Origin: Acanthaster planci
Taxonomy: Eukaryota; Echinodermata; Asteroidea; Valvatida; Acanthasteridae
Length of the DNA stretch: 44,138 bases
Direction of reading: 5' to 3'
Assembly: GCF_001949145.1 (NCBI RefSeq)
Contig: NW_019091679.1
Coordinates: forward strand, 170,031-214,168
The translations under genes and the position numbers were made by a program. The stretch's first letter is position 1. The number at the start of each line of letters is the position of its first letter. The notes below the pieces were generated by a model that saw nothing but the letters and a program-made list of their open reading frames with translations, made no database searches and was not told where the DNA came from. This document shows, piece by piece, positions 1 through 12,605 of the stretch.

Positions 1-2097
1 TATATAACATTTGAGTCGCCTGCCCTGACATCCACAGGTGTAGGCTGAACGGTGTGGCAGACGAAATAAATTGTTATACATGAGCAAGCCGACAACCCTG
101 CTTTAGTCTACCTACATCCTTCGAGTCCCAAGGACCTGTGTGCCGACCCAACCCTTCCCCGTCCCTTCGTAACCCAAGGAGGCCCTATACCTCCAAGCGC
201 CCCACGCCGCCACATACACAAATTGTTATTTTTACTCACATACCCAACTGCAAGTATGAAGACAATTATTCCGTTATGTTTGGTGCATTTTTTAAATAGT
301 TCAGTTTGCACTAGAAAAATCATTAGGGTAGGCCCGACAAGTACATGTACATCAACGACGATGAGGCAATAAATACGAACCAATCAGAACAAGGCTACCG
401 GCATAATATCGTTTAAGAACTTTAGCCGGCGACGGCAAAATATCCAATTCATCTTAAGTGTGAGTCTCCATAGGATTCGTTGGATTAGCTCGCTTGAGTT
501 GCATGGGTTCAACCGCGTTCCCACCGTCACACCTGTTAGACACAGCACACGAGACCATCCCCAAGTCAGTGTAAGCTTTTCGAACCATTGAGGTAGGAAA
601 AGACAAAATACCTCCATTATCCCACGTACCTTATAGACGCGGACGCTCCATAGTGCTTTGAATTTTTGATGTAACAAGATTTTCTTGTTGCATTCACTCT
701 ATGTTATAATTTTCAACAACAATTCCGTCAGTCATTTTATGGACAACTGCAAATGTGGGACTGTACCTTTAATCTGTGCCCACTGCACTGCTGCGTAAAA
801 AAAACATTGGCGTCAGCGTGAATTTGACGCTCTTCGAGACATTGACTGGCCTAATTTTCGGACTGGTCACAGCGCCCCACGTGATGTGAACAGAGACCAT
901 CAAAAGCTGGTTCGAGGGAAGTAAACAGTTTCCTTTACATGTAATTGGAATTGCTTGTTGCTGAATAGCTCATGAGTTAATTGTTGAATATGTAAATAGC
1001 TCAATTACAAAACCCTTTAGGCCTATAGTTCCCTTTCTTGTTTTATATTTTGGACATAACAGAAGTGTAACAACCACACCCAAATGCAAATACGCTCTAA
1101 ACTCTGAATTATCACGATGATTACTGGGCCCAACGGTAAATTCCTCACCATCAGAACAAATTTTAGTGCTATACTCCGTCCTTGCTGTTTTGTCTCAATC
1201 CGTTTTGACTGATGCAGCGACACGGTCGGGCCGGGTAACCCCCTTTTTCAACCCGCCGAGTGCCTTTGTCATTGAAGGCCTCGAGACGAATTTATCGTTT
1301 ATTACAGGGTTGGGTTAATAGTACAATACCTACCTGTTCATTATGGTCTTATTCTCGATGTTTGTCAACGGTTGAAATTGCTATAGGGAGTGACTGCTCA
1401 TTTGGTATGCGAGGGATCCTAGATACGAGGAAAGCGTGTGTATCAGTAACTTTATGGCCATTATTTAACCCGCTCGGTTTAGATGGCAACACTCCTTTCA
1501 GGACAATAGTGGAGATAGCATTACCGGCTTTACTGGCTGCATAATGCATCATTTATCGTGAACCCAGCTCGTGACCTAGAGTGGTGATTGGCGACAGACA
1601 AGGGCCAGCCCGTGCTGTACATGACAAACCACGAACTCTTTGAGGTTCTCCGCAGACGGGGTAGGAAACGGATGGAGCAAATCGCATAAATTTATTCAGC
1701 GCTGTATATCACACACTCACGACGCATCGGCGGGACATTATTTTTACCCCTTCTAACGATTGTCGGAACTTGGCATAATTTATACGAGCAAATATTGGAG
1801 AATTGACTAGCTGTGTGCCGAATGCGCACTGGGATGGGCCGCTCATAGGATGGGTGTTCACCACATCATCGACTCGATGTGTGGAGTTCATTCCGTTGGA
1901 CTGTGGGGACCTTTCTTTATGACACGCTGCTTACATAATTACATCCGGCATCGCTATCTGTCATGTCATCAAGACATTGCACAGATTACGACCGTCTCGG
2001 AGGTAGGTTGGACGCTTTGGTTGAAAGTAACGCAGACATGACCGTGAACACTGTTCGTTCTCCAGCGGTAAACCACTAGGTACATCTCTTTGGAAAT
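1..2097. other. Intergenic, no gene recognised
   Basis: Only short open frames lie on either strand, the longest being 94-97 codons (384-677 minus, 1260-1544 plus). None has a recognisable domain, membrane segment or clear start context. I found no tRNA, repeat array or inverted repeat. The last part must hold the promoter or 5' UTR of the ankyrin gene starting at 2098, but no clear TATA element stands out. Confidence 0.5.
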
Positions 2098-3690
2098 ATG
2101 TCGTCCAGGGATGGCACGGCGGCGCCGGCCCTGCAAACGCTGTTTAAGCGTGTACCGTCCATACGGGACAGAACAAGACGGGCAAGCCTCGGTCAGATAT
2201 CGGGTACCCTGGCCATTCACAATGCTGTGGCCAAAGGAAAGATCCATCTAGCCAAGTTCATTTTGGACGCGGTAGAGGGTCAACCACTCGTGGACGCACG
2301 GGATGCACACGGCAAGACGCCCCTCATTCGAGCCATGAGGGTCTCTGATGCCGAGACACGGAACAAAGTTGTTGACTTGCTGATAAGTTACAAGGCCAGC
2401 GTAAACCTCGTGGACCACGTAGGGCGAAGTGCCCTCAGCTACGCCTGCGAGTTACACTGCAACGGCGTTATCAGGAAGCTCGTCCGCAATAACGTGGACC
2501 CAAACTCGGAGGACCACAACGGGAACACGCCCCTGATGTACTGCGCCCTGGCCAACAATGCCGAGGCTATTGAGATCATATCCCGGTCTTTCCGCAGACT
2601 TGGGCTGGAGGTGGACAAGGTGAACGCCGACGGCATGACACCCCTCATGGAGGCGGCCAAGAACGGGTACATCGACTGTGCTCGGCTGCTGGCCCTGGAA
2701 GCAAAGGCGTCGGTCGTCATCCGGGATGAAGTGAGGAACATGAACGCGGCGGAATGGGCGCGAGAGGCTGGCTGCTCCACCTCTGAAGTGGAGGTCCTGC
2801 TCCCTAAGCAACCATACACAGAGAAGATGACAGAGAAAGGTCTCTTGTCTCACTGTCAGACCAAGACAATTGCAACAAAAAACGGAGCCTTGGCATCTCA
2901 AAGGGATGTACATATTACCTCGGTAGTGGAGGATCTGCTGAGTCATGGTCTTACTCCACTTTCTCTTTGTACTACGTCTGACAGCAGCTTGACCTTAGAG
3001 ACAGGAAACGGTGCAGTATCAAGGCAGCACTTCACGTACATGGATGAGTTAGTTTGCCGGTCTAAAGAACTACTGTTGGAGAATCGTTCGCATGATTTGC
3101 CGGCAACCGGATTCAGCTTTCCCGACGTTCATGGAGTAGGGAAGCAGCATCCTGCGGGACATGAACATCACCAGTTCCCGCTTTTCGATAAGGACGTGCA
3201 GGACAACTCGCCGACCCTCTCCAAAGGTATTTCACCTTCATCAACATCACGTGGAGGCTTATTTACGAGGAGACCCCAGCCACCGGCTGCTCCCATGCGC
3301 CCTTGCTCAGCCGCTGCGCAGAAACCCCACAGACGAGTCCGTGGCCACGCCGGGCAGACGTCAAGCTCTATGGAGGACCTTCTGCTCATGGCCGACCCCA
3401 CCGAACCCATTATCCGATCGTCATCGCAAAGTCCCCTCAAGTCGAGCAGCATGAGTCGCCTGACATACCAGCGAGGAGATGCCAGCGAATTGGGCAGCCC
3501 ACGCTTCGATAAACGGAGCATCGAGAGCGATACACATATTGATCTGACAATCCTGCCGAGTACGCTGTCTGGACGACTGAGGACATCATCGCAACCGTTA
3601 CCTAACACCGACCCTTATATCATTAGTGATAACTCGGCATCCGTCTCCTGCACACATCTGCCTCCAATATCTCCAAAATTTGACCATTAG
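2098..3690 (+). CDS. ANKRD63: Ankyrin-repeat protein, ANKRD63-like, single-exon
   Basis: This 530-codon open frame encodes an ankyrin-repeat scaffold. Five repeats run from about residue 37 to 210, at roughly 37-70, 71-107, 108-140, 141-177 and 178-210, with a partial sixth containing NAAEWAREAGC. The TPL helix starts HGKTPL, NGNTPL and DGMTPL are clear. The phrase RSFRRLGLEVDKVNADGMT (163-181) and the opening GKIHLAKFILDAV resemble vertebrate ANKRD63, as recalled from family knowledge. Residues 230-530 form a Ser/Pro-rich, probably disordered tail ending LPPISPKFDH, longer than in the roughly 380-aa mammalian protein. The start is supported by an in-frame TAG at 2077-2079 with no intervening ATG and by A at -3. 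There is no signal peptide or membrane segment, so it is probably cytoplasmic. The frame is visibly more GC-rich than its flanks, as expected for a selected coding region. ANKRD33 and ANKRD34 relatives are the alternatives; its molecular partner is unknown. Confidence 0.8.
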   Translation: MSSRDGTAAPALQTLFKRVPSIRDRTRRASLGQISGTLAIHNAVAKGKIHLAKFILDAVEGQPLVDARDAHGKTPLIRAMRVSDAETRNKVVDLLISYKASVNLVDHVGRSALSYACELHCNGVIRKLVRNNVDPNSEDHNGNTPLMYCALANNAEAIEIISRSFRRLGLEVDKVNADGMTPLMEAAKNGYIDCARLLALEAKASVVIRDEVRNMNAAEWAREAGCSTSEVEVLLPKQPYTEKMTEKGLLSHCQTKTIATKNGALASQRDVHITSVVEDLLSHGLTPLSLCTTSDSSLTLETGNGAVSRQHFTYMDELVCRSKELLLENRSHDLPATGFSFPDVHGVGKQHPAGHEHHQFPLFDKDVQDNSPTLSKGISPSSTSRGGLFTRRPQPPAAPMRPCSAAAQKPHRRVRGHAGQTSSSMEDLLLMADPTEPIIRSSSQSPLKSSSMSRLTYQRGDASELGSPRFDKRSIESDTHIDLTILPSTLSGRLRTSSQPLPNTDPYIISDNSASVSCTHLPPISPKFDH

Positions 3691-6600
3691 AGGGCATCTT
3701 GTCTTTTTGGCCAGCTGACAAGCACGTTTTTACCTTGCAATTCTGTGAAATCTACATTATTCAGTTTCTTGATGACTCTGTGTATAGCTTTGGCCATGCC
3801 ATTTTTTGGCGTTCCAGATCGACGTGCAGACTCACAGGGCAAACTTGTGTACTTTTGGCGGGAACTATTAAATATCTTATCGTGTGTTAGGGAGAGCTGA
3901 TATGGAGTCACTGCAGTTTCCACAATAATAAGTTTTCCTTTGGTTGGTTTATAATTTCAACAACGTGATCTCACCCTGATTTATAAGTATGTGTACTGCA
4001 CAATATAACAACCCATTTTTGCGTTTCGATTGTAAAAGTATTTTGTTCCACTGAAAAGTCTTTGTTTTGATGGAAATATTCAAAAAAGGACAGAGTGGCA
4101 TTACAATTTTGTAATTTATAGGGGTACGTTGAGGAATTATATAATGCGCGTGGAAGACAATCCCCACGCGTTTTCTAAAGCTAACTTCACCTCAATAATC
4201 TCTGGGTGTGCTTGCCTTTGCCGACCGACGCTGTCTCCAAGGGGGGGGGGGTGGCACGTACGTGTCCCCCATTGGAAGTCCGTGACCCCCCCCGCCCAAT
4301 TGAACTTTTGAAATTTATACAATTATCTGTAGACTGGCAGAAATGTCACCATACGTGTAGTCACATCACCTCCGGCAGCGATTGACGCCCGTGTTTGTTT
4401 GTATGCACAAGATCCACTTGGAAAACGAGATCTTTCCATGCTAACCATATTTAGAGAATTTATGGCACTTCTTCAGTTCCCAAGATATTTGACATCAAGA
4501 AATGGAGCATGCTGTATTGACACTTTTGGAAACTGTCCCATCATGATGATGAGTTTAAGTTCTGCCACCATGAACACTTATCGGCGTCACGAATTCTTTT
4601 CCTTTGAGAAGAAAGATGCGACCATTGGCAAGTAACAGGTATGAATCCTTTAATAGTAACCATTCCAACGCACCAGGATAATTTGACTGTCAAGCTTTGA
4701 GAAAAACTATGTTAATCCCCTTAATCCAAAGCTAGCATGGTAAAAGTCATCACATATTCATAAATACCTAAAACGGTTTAGTCTGAACCTGTTGTTCCAG
4801 GCCACTCCATACAGTATGCGCCACGCGTGCGGCAATTCAAATGTATTAAACGAGCAAGTAGGTATTATTCCACTTTGAAGGATTAGTATCACTTCAAATT
4901 ATGTGAACATTTTGCCTATTGAAAGAACGCATTATGAAGATATTAGATATACTGTTTTTATCTTCAATGATTCTTCGTTAACAACCTCTCTGTCGAAAAA
5001 TGTGTACCTATTAAAAGCTTTGTTATGCCATTATGTCACCATCGTGCTGTTTCAATGTTCGAGCAGCAGCACTTTTAATCAGGGGAACAGTACAGGCATA
5101 AATAAGGATTCGTTTTTCATGGAACCCAACGCAGGCCGCGTTAGTACAGTTATTCTTTCGTCTTCTGGCTGCATTGCCTTAGGGGACAATTGTGCAGACA
5201 GGGCTTCCTTCACTTGATGGATTTCATGTTACTCGAGACATTCGCCCGTTCAAAATGTCGCAGCAGAACCAAATTAGATATTTTAGCTACTACTCTTTAA
5301 ATTCAAATTAAAACTCATCTAACAATATCCACGATTTACAAACTAGATAAAAGAGAACAATTTTTCCCCTAACATGTCTCGCTTTTGTTTTCATGCTACC
5401 GGGGGAGTTGTTACAGAATTACAATCTTTTACTCATAACTGCACAAAACCCTTGGTACGTGTAGTCAGAAGAATGTCAAATTAGTAGATATTAGCAGAAT
5501 AGGTTTTTATTTTTAAATAGGACATCCCATAAATTCAAGCCCCACCCACTTCTTAGAGGAGCGTTTGGTACCTAAAAATATTGTCGATATTACAAAACAA
5601 CATTGTTGATATTACAACGCAGTATTTTTTATCTATCTCTGTGATCACATCGCATATTTCTGGTCCATAAGTTCGGGCGTCCAGTTTCAGCTGGAAAACA
5701 TTTTCCATCTCTGTAAATTTGGTTTTGAATTTTGTTTGTTAGGTAACGGTTATTTGGAAGTGGCGAATGATGAGTAACATACATGCCTTTCGCGTTGCTG
5801 TGAATCATCTCTCTGGATATTATAATGATGCGGTTTGAATTTCGTGAAATGCAAGCTGATTGCCGTCTGATGGGGCTTTCTAGGGGTGGGATTTGATGTT
5901 GAAATGCAAGACATCGTACGGGTAGCCCGGGTCCTGCAGAGCTTACAATATCCGAAACTGACAATGGTCCGACCTTTTGGCGCCATTTCCTCTGAAATGT
6001 AAACCTAGCAAGGACTCTGAAAGTATTGTCACGCCATTTGCTGATAGAAGTCTTCAACGTCCTTCACTGCAATTCCTGAAACGAGTCAAAGTTGAAGAAC
6101 TGACTTCCGATTTGAAAACGCTCTTTATTGACAATTCATCTCGAAGGACCTAAACATAAGCTACGCAGTTGGTAATGTGTGGCCCCAATTATCGTGGGTT
6201 AGTGCTGAAACAGCGTTGGCTGATTGAAACCGCGTAATATGGTTGGCAGGCATTTCAACTACAATTTTAAAAAGGCAGGATCAACTGGTTACAGCTACTT
6301 CGGAAATTTACGACTCTAAAACATGTGTTTCGCACCCTTTGGGGATCTATGTCTTTTATGGGTATAACCTTATAATGCCTGCATAGTCTTAAACTATGTT
6401 TACAATGAAACTGATATCGGCATCTAAATTTGCAACAGCTTCTGCTCATAACTGTATGGGGACACGGCTTTTGCCACCAATGATAAATTGCACGCACGGA
6501 CGCTACAAATCCTTTGCATTTTATCTGCCAGTTTTCCGGATGATGAAAACATCAAACATCACTCTTTTTTCAACCTGAATGCAGGCTATATTATCCCCGA

Positions 6601-9209
6601 CTTCCTGGCATAGTCATAAACAACCCACGAACACGAGACAGGGTCAATATTGGAACTGAATGTCTGCAATCAAAAGATCGCTCATCTTGGGGGAACGCAG
6701 AATGGTTGGTGGTTGAACGCTGAACAAACTGACTCTTTTTTACGGCTTTAAAAAAGACCAAGCACAGTGCTTTTGAAACTCAAGCCGGTTAATGGCACAG
6801 GAAAGATCACAGGCACATACTTTCTCTTCTTCAGATCTCACAAACAAGGCCCCGTTTGAGAGAGCTCTCTCACATGGATCGATTGGAGTTAAATCGATGT
6901 TGACTGAACAGTACCTTAAGATCCAGTTGGGTTTCAATTACATTACTGCAGGATACCACCTTTGCTATTAGCGTTCAGGACAACAATTAATCCAGCAATG
7001 TCACGAGTGGCAAACCTTCAAGGAAGTGAACAGATCAGTCGGCTCCCCTAACTGAAAAACAACATTTGTGAATTTGCATTTACAGGAAAACAAACCAAAA
7101 ACCAACAGAGAACCTTCCATTGGAGTAAGGATTTCGGGTAAAGAACTATGCAACAAAACCTATAAAGTTGCTAAAATCTATGGCTGTCAGTTGGAGCAAA
7201 CTTAAAGGGTGGCTGCAATAGATTTTTGTGATTACAAACGTCTAAAATGTACCTTTCTACCTCAGTTGACCTTGTTTTCAACTTCTGTTTCATTATTTCA
7301 AAGGGTATTCGCCTTTTTGGCACTTATGCTAATGAGTATTTCCGTATTCATGAGCAAAACTGCTATGTCATCTCAGGAAGAAGCCACAATGTTACTTTGG
7401 TTTGTACACAGTTCTTCATTTTTGTAGATTTTCCTGGACTCAGTTTTCTCTTCTTTGCTGATTCTTTGTTGTTCATGTGCATAGCAACAAGAAAATGTCA
7501 ATCCCTCTCTCAGAAATGTTTTCAGTAGGTAAATTTTGGGCTCACAATTTGAACAGAAACACCTATGCACTGAACAATGTCTTCCCAGAAGATGTCACAG
7601 CAACAGTGCCCTCAGTTCCATGGATAATTTTATTTGTTTAAACATGCACTTTTCAGTACACTTAACTAAATAGGAGTGTAAAAGAGTTTTATACAACGAA
7701 GAAAAGTACAAAGATGCAGAAAATTGTGTAAACTAAAAACAAATTGCAGCTACACTTTAAAGCTGAAAACTGGTTGACCAGATATACTCTCCTATGACAA
7801 AAACACTGTCCAGCTAACACTGCCTCTGCGCCAGAATCATCCTGAATTAGTACCTTCAGTGGATATTTTTCATTTGCTTTAAGAGCAGGCATAAATACAT
7901 GTAGGCGAGAAGTAGAATATCCTCTTTAAAAAAATTGCTCAGCCCCGGACATTCAAAAAGTGAGGGCTGGGGGCACCGTATTAATTAAGGGAGAGCTGTT
8001 CGTAAGGGAAATGTAAATGGTACTTTTAAAGTGCGTGTTATTCGTTTACTTTTTTTACATATGGCTGAGATGTGTACTGATCACCTAGTTACCCAACATT
8101 CTCTTTCACATCTCCGAAAAGTAAAGGACGGTCAAAATTGCCCATCCCCTTGCAAGATGTGGGGGTACATGCATATACCCTTTTCCCATCAAAGATAATA
8201 TCCACAGATCAACAGTGGGATACAATAACGATAAACCCCTGGACATTGTAATTTGCTGCTGCTATTGCTGCATTTACGATTTAATCACCACGATCCCCAC
8301 AAAGAAAAACATTTTTTGCTTTGAATTTTCCGGATCCGCCCCAATTTATTTTGATAAGGGCAAAATTGAAGTTTAGTCTAGTATCTGTGTGATAGCATAT
8401 AGTGACGCGCACGATTCAAATCATCCCTTGCATCGCTTGCTATGAACGAAAAACGGATCTGATTCGCTTACAAGTGTTCACCAAAAACATGTCTTGACGA
8501 AAAGCGTGGCGTCCAGTGTGCCGAAATTTTGACGCATTAATTTTGCTACATTATTTACACTGAATAATCTCTTTATTTCCTATTACAGCTTAATGCATGT
8601 TCAACCACCGTTCGCCCTAAGCTGCCCCAAAGAGTTAGTCCTGTCAGTTAAAAAACTCCAAACTGGAATCGCTGACATCGCATCATGTCAAATAATTACG
8701 CCATAAAGTAAGTTCCATACAAACATGTTCCACACCACAAAGCTTTAAATGTGCAGAACCTTCATATCTTTGTAAAAGGAAAGAGAACATACCTAATTGA
8801 CACCACGTCTCAAGGGCATAAAAGTAAGAGAAAGAGGCTTGGATGTCTTTAAATTAATTATTTACCTAGCTTTTACATTTTGACATAATTGACGACACTG
8901 AGCCGTGAACTCATTTCCTCTCAAGGTCTTGATCAGTGCTTGCCTTAATTAAAACTATCATCGATGCCTTGTAATTTTGCAGAAATATCCCGACTGTGTG
9001 TGATGAATAACCATAAACATATACTTCCGGCCTTTTCAAGTACATGCACTGCTTTCAACTTGCAATTTGGGTTGAACTTGGAATTTTTAGTTTCATGGAT
9101 TTTTATCTTTGCTTTCAACCTTTGCATTCATTGCAAAACCTGACAGCCGGTGGGATTCCCTGCAAGGAGAAGGTGACTCGTCATTGGCAATGGGGAGAGA
9201 CAGAGTGTC
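3691..9209. other. Intergenic, no gene recognised
   Basis: This is a long AT-rich stretch after the ankyrin gene and should include its 3' UTR. The longest open frame (142 codons, 5629-6057 minus) is Arg/Ser-rich, has no recognisable domain and is overlapped by another minus-strand frame. Homopolymer G and C tracts at 4242-4300 resemble the ends of small transposons, but I could not find a matching partner end. Confidence 0.5.
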
Positions 9210-9462
9210 CATGGACGTGGCGAGGGGAGGGCAAGAGGGGGCACTTGTCCCCCCCCCCTGAAAAAAATGGGGAGCATTGAAAACAAGTGGGAAAAACGAA
9301 ATAAAAAGTAAAAAAGAGGAAATGGGATGAGAGTCATCGATTTGCTTTAAAAAATATCGCCCCTTCGCCCTTGGCCTTGAGCGGGTTTATCATAATTCTC
9401 ATCAATTCCCCATCCAATGGGGAAAATGCCCCCCCCCGGAAAAAATCCTGGCGACGCCCATG
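9210..9462. mobile_element. Small inverted-terminal-repeat element (MITE-like)
   Basis: The left end reads CATGGACGTGGCGAGG and the right end, reverse-complemented, reads CATGGGCGTCGCCAGG. Each is followed inward by a G-rich or C-rich tract and an AT-rich core. The flanks carry AGTGTC on the left and AGTGTG on the right, a possible imperfect target duplication. There is no coding capacity, so this is probably a non-autonomous DNA transposon of unknown superfamily. Confidence 0.5.
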
Positions 9463-10240
9463 AGTGTGCCTCAAAAAATTACAGTGTCCTGGCTTCTGCT
9501 ATACTCACGGTATCTTAGGGTTTATGGCCCAAAATGTGAAAACAATATTTGCAAAGCAGAACCTACACTAGGTAAAAGAAAACCGATTGCCAAACCGTTG
9601 AAGTTCCCAGGTGAAAAATGTTTTGCGGACGTTTGTTTACAGTTGTTTGTTTGGTGAAAATGTGAAACTGACATTAATTTGCAATTTTATTTCGTTGCTG
9701 TTATTTTTACTTTGAGGTTCCCAAAATGAAAAGTTAACCTCCTTTCCAATTCAAACTTTTACTCATGCTTGTTCTTTTCTCTTTAAAACTGAGAAAATTC
9801 CCCAATGAACTAAAGCTAGACTGGCCTGCCACGTGTCAGTTGCATTTTCTCTTTTTTTTTCATCCGTCTTTTCGTGTGCATGTTTTTAGCTGAGTTGCGG
9901 TATATACAACTCCGTAATTTGATATTGTAGTTCTAGAAGATGTAAAAACATTTTGATTGATTCTGCAGGTTAAATCAATCGTAGAGCGCATAGACTTCCA
10001 CAATGCTTCCATTAGTGGCCTGTGACGCATGCCATATTGAAGCGCGACATAGTGCTACTATGAGGCCCTTAGTTACTATACCCTTAAAATTTACCGCCAC
10101 AGAACATCTGTAATTGAAATGCCACGAGCAGGACAGGTTTAGCTAACTCGGCGATGAAACAACTCATCTGGGTCACCAGTACAAATGGAATGCCCTACAT
10201 GATTGTCGTGATGTTAAAATTTTGTTCATCGGATGTGCCT
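9463..10240. other. Intergenic, nothing recognised
   Basis: AT-rich sequence with no open frame above 65 codons and no repeat structure that I could see. Confidence 0.4.
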
Positions 10241-10483
10241 GGGTAATCCCAGAAATTAGGAGTCTAAAAGTGTGACATTTTTGTGTCCGTTACATCTGAC
10301 CTTTGCTTTATGACATGGAAATATCACCGGAATTGATTTCAAACTATTACTATTTGTTTGGCAGGTAATTTCAATTCATTCACCACTCTTGGAAATTAGA
10401 AAATGTGTTCTGAACTTACAAAATCCTATGTCAGATGTGACAGGGACGCACACAAAAATGGAACCCTTTTTGTGGAATTACCC
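10241..10483. repeat. Foldback repeat with about 55-60 bp arms
   Basis: The left arm (10241-10300) starts GGGTAATCCCA and ends TTACATCTGAC. The right arm (10430-10483) is its approximate reverse complement, starting GTCAGATGTGAC and ending GGAATTACCC. About 130 bp lie between. The arms share an ATTTTTGTGT core. There is no coding capacity, consistent with a decayed foldback MITE. No target duplication was found. Confidence 0.45.
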
Positions 10484-12605
10484 ATTTACGGGGGACCATT
10501 GGCAGATCGGTGACAGCCACTCCATAACATGTTGAATAATTGACAAGGCGTCAATGAGCCAACGCGTTGATCTGCGCCTATCACACGTATTCACATCAGT
10601 GAAAAAAAGACTTGGGTCTATTAAGGCTCGCCTGAAGCTTAAACCTGTGGAGGGATTTCGAAAAAAAAATATATACCAATGCCGCAGGAGAATCGATCAA
10701 CACAAACAAACGAGGATCGAAATACACTCATTTTAGGTTTACGATATTAACAATACATGACATCGTGACCTAGTTCGATTTCTGGCCAGCATTACGTCGA
10801 AACCCACTGAAAACACATCTTAATTAAACATGTTGTAGGAGGGCTCTATTTCACAAATTATGAGAAAGAACATTTTTATATCATCGACTACGTCCTACCC
10901 ATTGACCCTTTTTTTTTTCAAATGTAAGGGTAGCCATACCATTTCGCACGCTTGAAGTGCTCATTCGAGGCTCAGTGATGATGTGATCAGATTAAGTCTT
11001 CATGCACAAACATCTCTGAAATTAGTTCAATTGACCGTCATCTCGTCTTCACAATTTGCCAATTCAAAACTCTAATTTGCTTTTTAGAATCGAATGAAAA
11101 TGTCGTTGATGCATGAATTTACAGAAGACATCAGTGTAGAAAACGTGAAGATGCAAGTTGCAGAATTTAGAAATGAATAGAGGGCCCCAGCATTTAAAGG
11201 GCAAAACGCGTACAAATTTGATAATCAAAACCCACCTTTAATCATCTTGGATTTGAAAACACATTCCCCCTTATACCGCGCCTTTCACCCCATGGCTCAT
11301 AATGTATGCAAAACATCAAGTACACAACACAATAATGGAACACGTACGGAAGCCACCTGTAAAATCGCACTGGCGATGATTCAACACCCATCCGTGACTG
11401 CACCCTGTCTAGTCGCCGCCGAAGCACAGTGTCGCCCTCATTTCCGGCGCCAATTTGCATTTCCTGCTCATGATGACTGCGCGGTGGACACCTATCTACC
11501 TCTGCCTGTCCAAAGTCCGTAAGCGGGCCAGCCTCCCCGTGTTTGCCCATTTCTACGCTGCCTGGAAAACCTCACAAAAACTCCAATTTAATTACGGTAA
11601 TAAAGATAAAGTATCTGACCAAGTCAGTGTTGGGCCCAAAAGCACTGCGTGAGTCATTTGCGTCGGTGACAGCGCCGTGTTTGTAGTTCTATCCGGGGCA
11701 ACAATTGGACACCCTTTGATTAAAGACATTTTTGTCAACCTCGCCCGAAGAGCGTTTTGTCTCATAAACGAGTATTGTCGGTTGGTGTCTTAAAGCGTCG
11801 TAATCGTTATGCTGGGGCAAAGGACCAATCCGAGAGATTTGCTCAAGAATTGTTTTGCTTTGAATTTTTGGATCATTATGTAGGCCTTTATATAGGATTT
11901 GAAATGAGAAGAAATTTTTTCAGAGGTAGACTTTTTTTAAAGCAAAGCGACGAAAAGTCTTTTTATACACGCCAGTTTGAAAATCCAACCAATGACAGCG
12001 AATAATCGACAACAAGCTGCAAATGGGAAGAAGACGAGTGGCACTTCGTGGAAAATCTTCACACGATCGCTATACGTTCAGTTCCAACGATGACAAAGGG
12101 AGAAGAAAGATTCAACAAGTATTTAAATACTGTGCTCAAGATCACCAAGGCCTATCAAATGCAGCCAGTTTTCATTTTCCAGCAACCTTGGGAAAAAAAA
12201 TACGTGTTCAGGTGTAGATGTTAACTACCGAAGGTCCACCTGAAATGATTTGGAAAATTCCAGGTGTTGTATTGCCAAGTAAAGTAGCAGATCATAACTC
12301 CCCGAGCAGCTAGTCAACATTGTAACTTATCAAGAATTAGCTGGAAGTGTAGCAATGAAATCAACTTTAGTTTTAAATTATAATTGTTGTAGTGTTCAGA
12401 ACTTATTGATGGTGAAGTACTTCATATTCTACAACAGGGATTTTGAAAGTCTCGCTTTGATAGTCCTGTCAAAAAAGGCAAGCACCGAGCTAAAAATAGT
12501 TGTAATTTTTTCTCGGTTTTCTTCTCTCAGTAGCGCATTAGCTTCAGTAGAGCCTAAAATTAAAAGGTCACATGGCGAGCTGTCGTGATCCTTGCTCGGC
12601 CCGCT
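10484..12605. other. Intergenic, no gene recognised
   Basis: The longest frames (102 codons at 11242-11550 minus and 91 codons at 11247-11522 plus) overlap on opposite strands and show no domain. Frames at 11757-12005 and 12023-12217 (plus) encode basic peptides of unknown type. None has supporting evidence of being a gene. Confidence 0.4.

Noticed and set aside
2439-2946. Two long minus-strand frames inside the ankyrin gene
   Set aside because: They are antisense shadows of a GC-rich coding region with clear ankyrin repeats on the plus strand.
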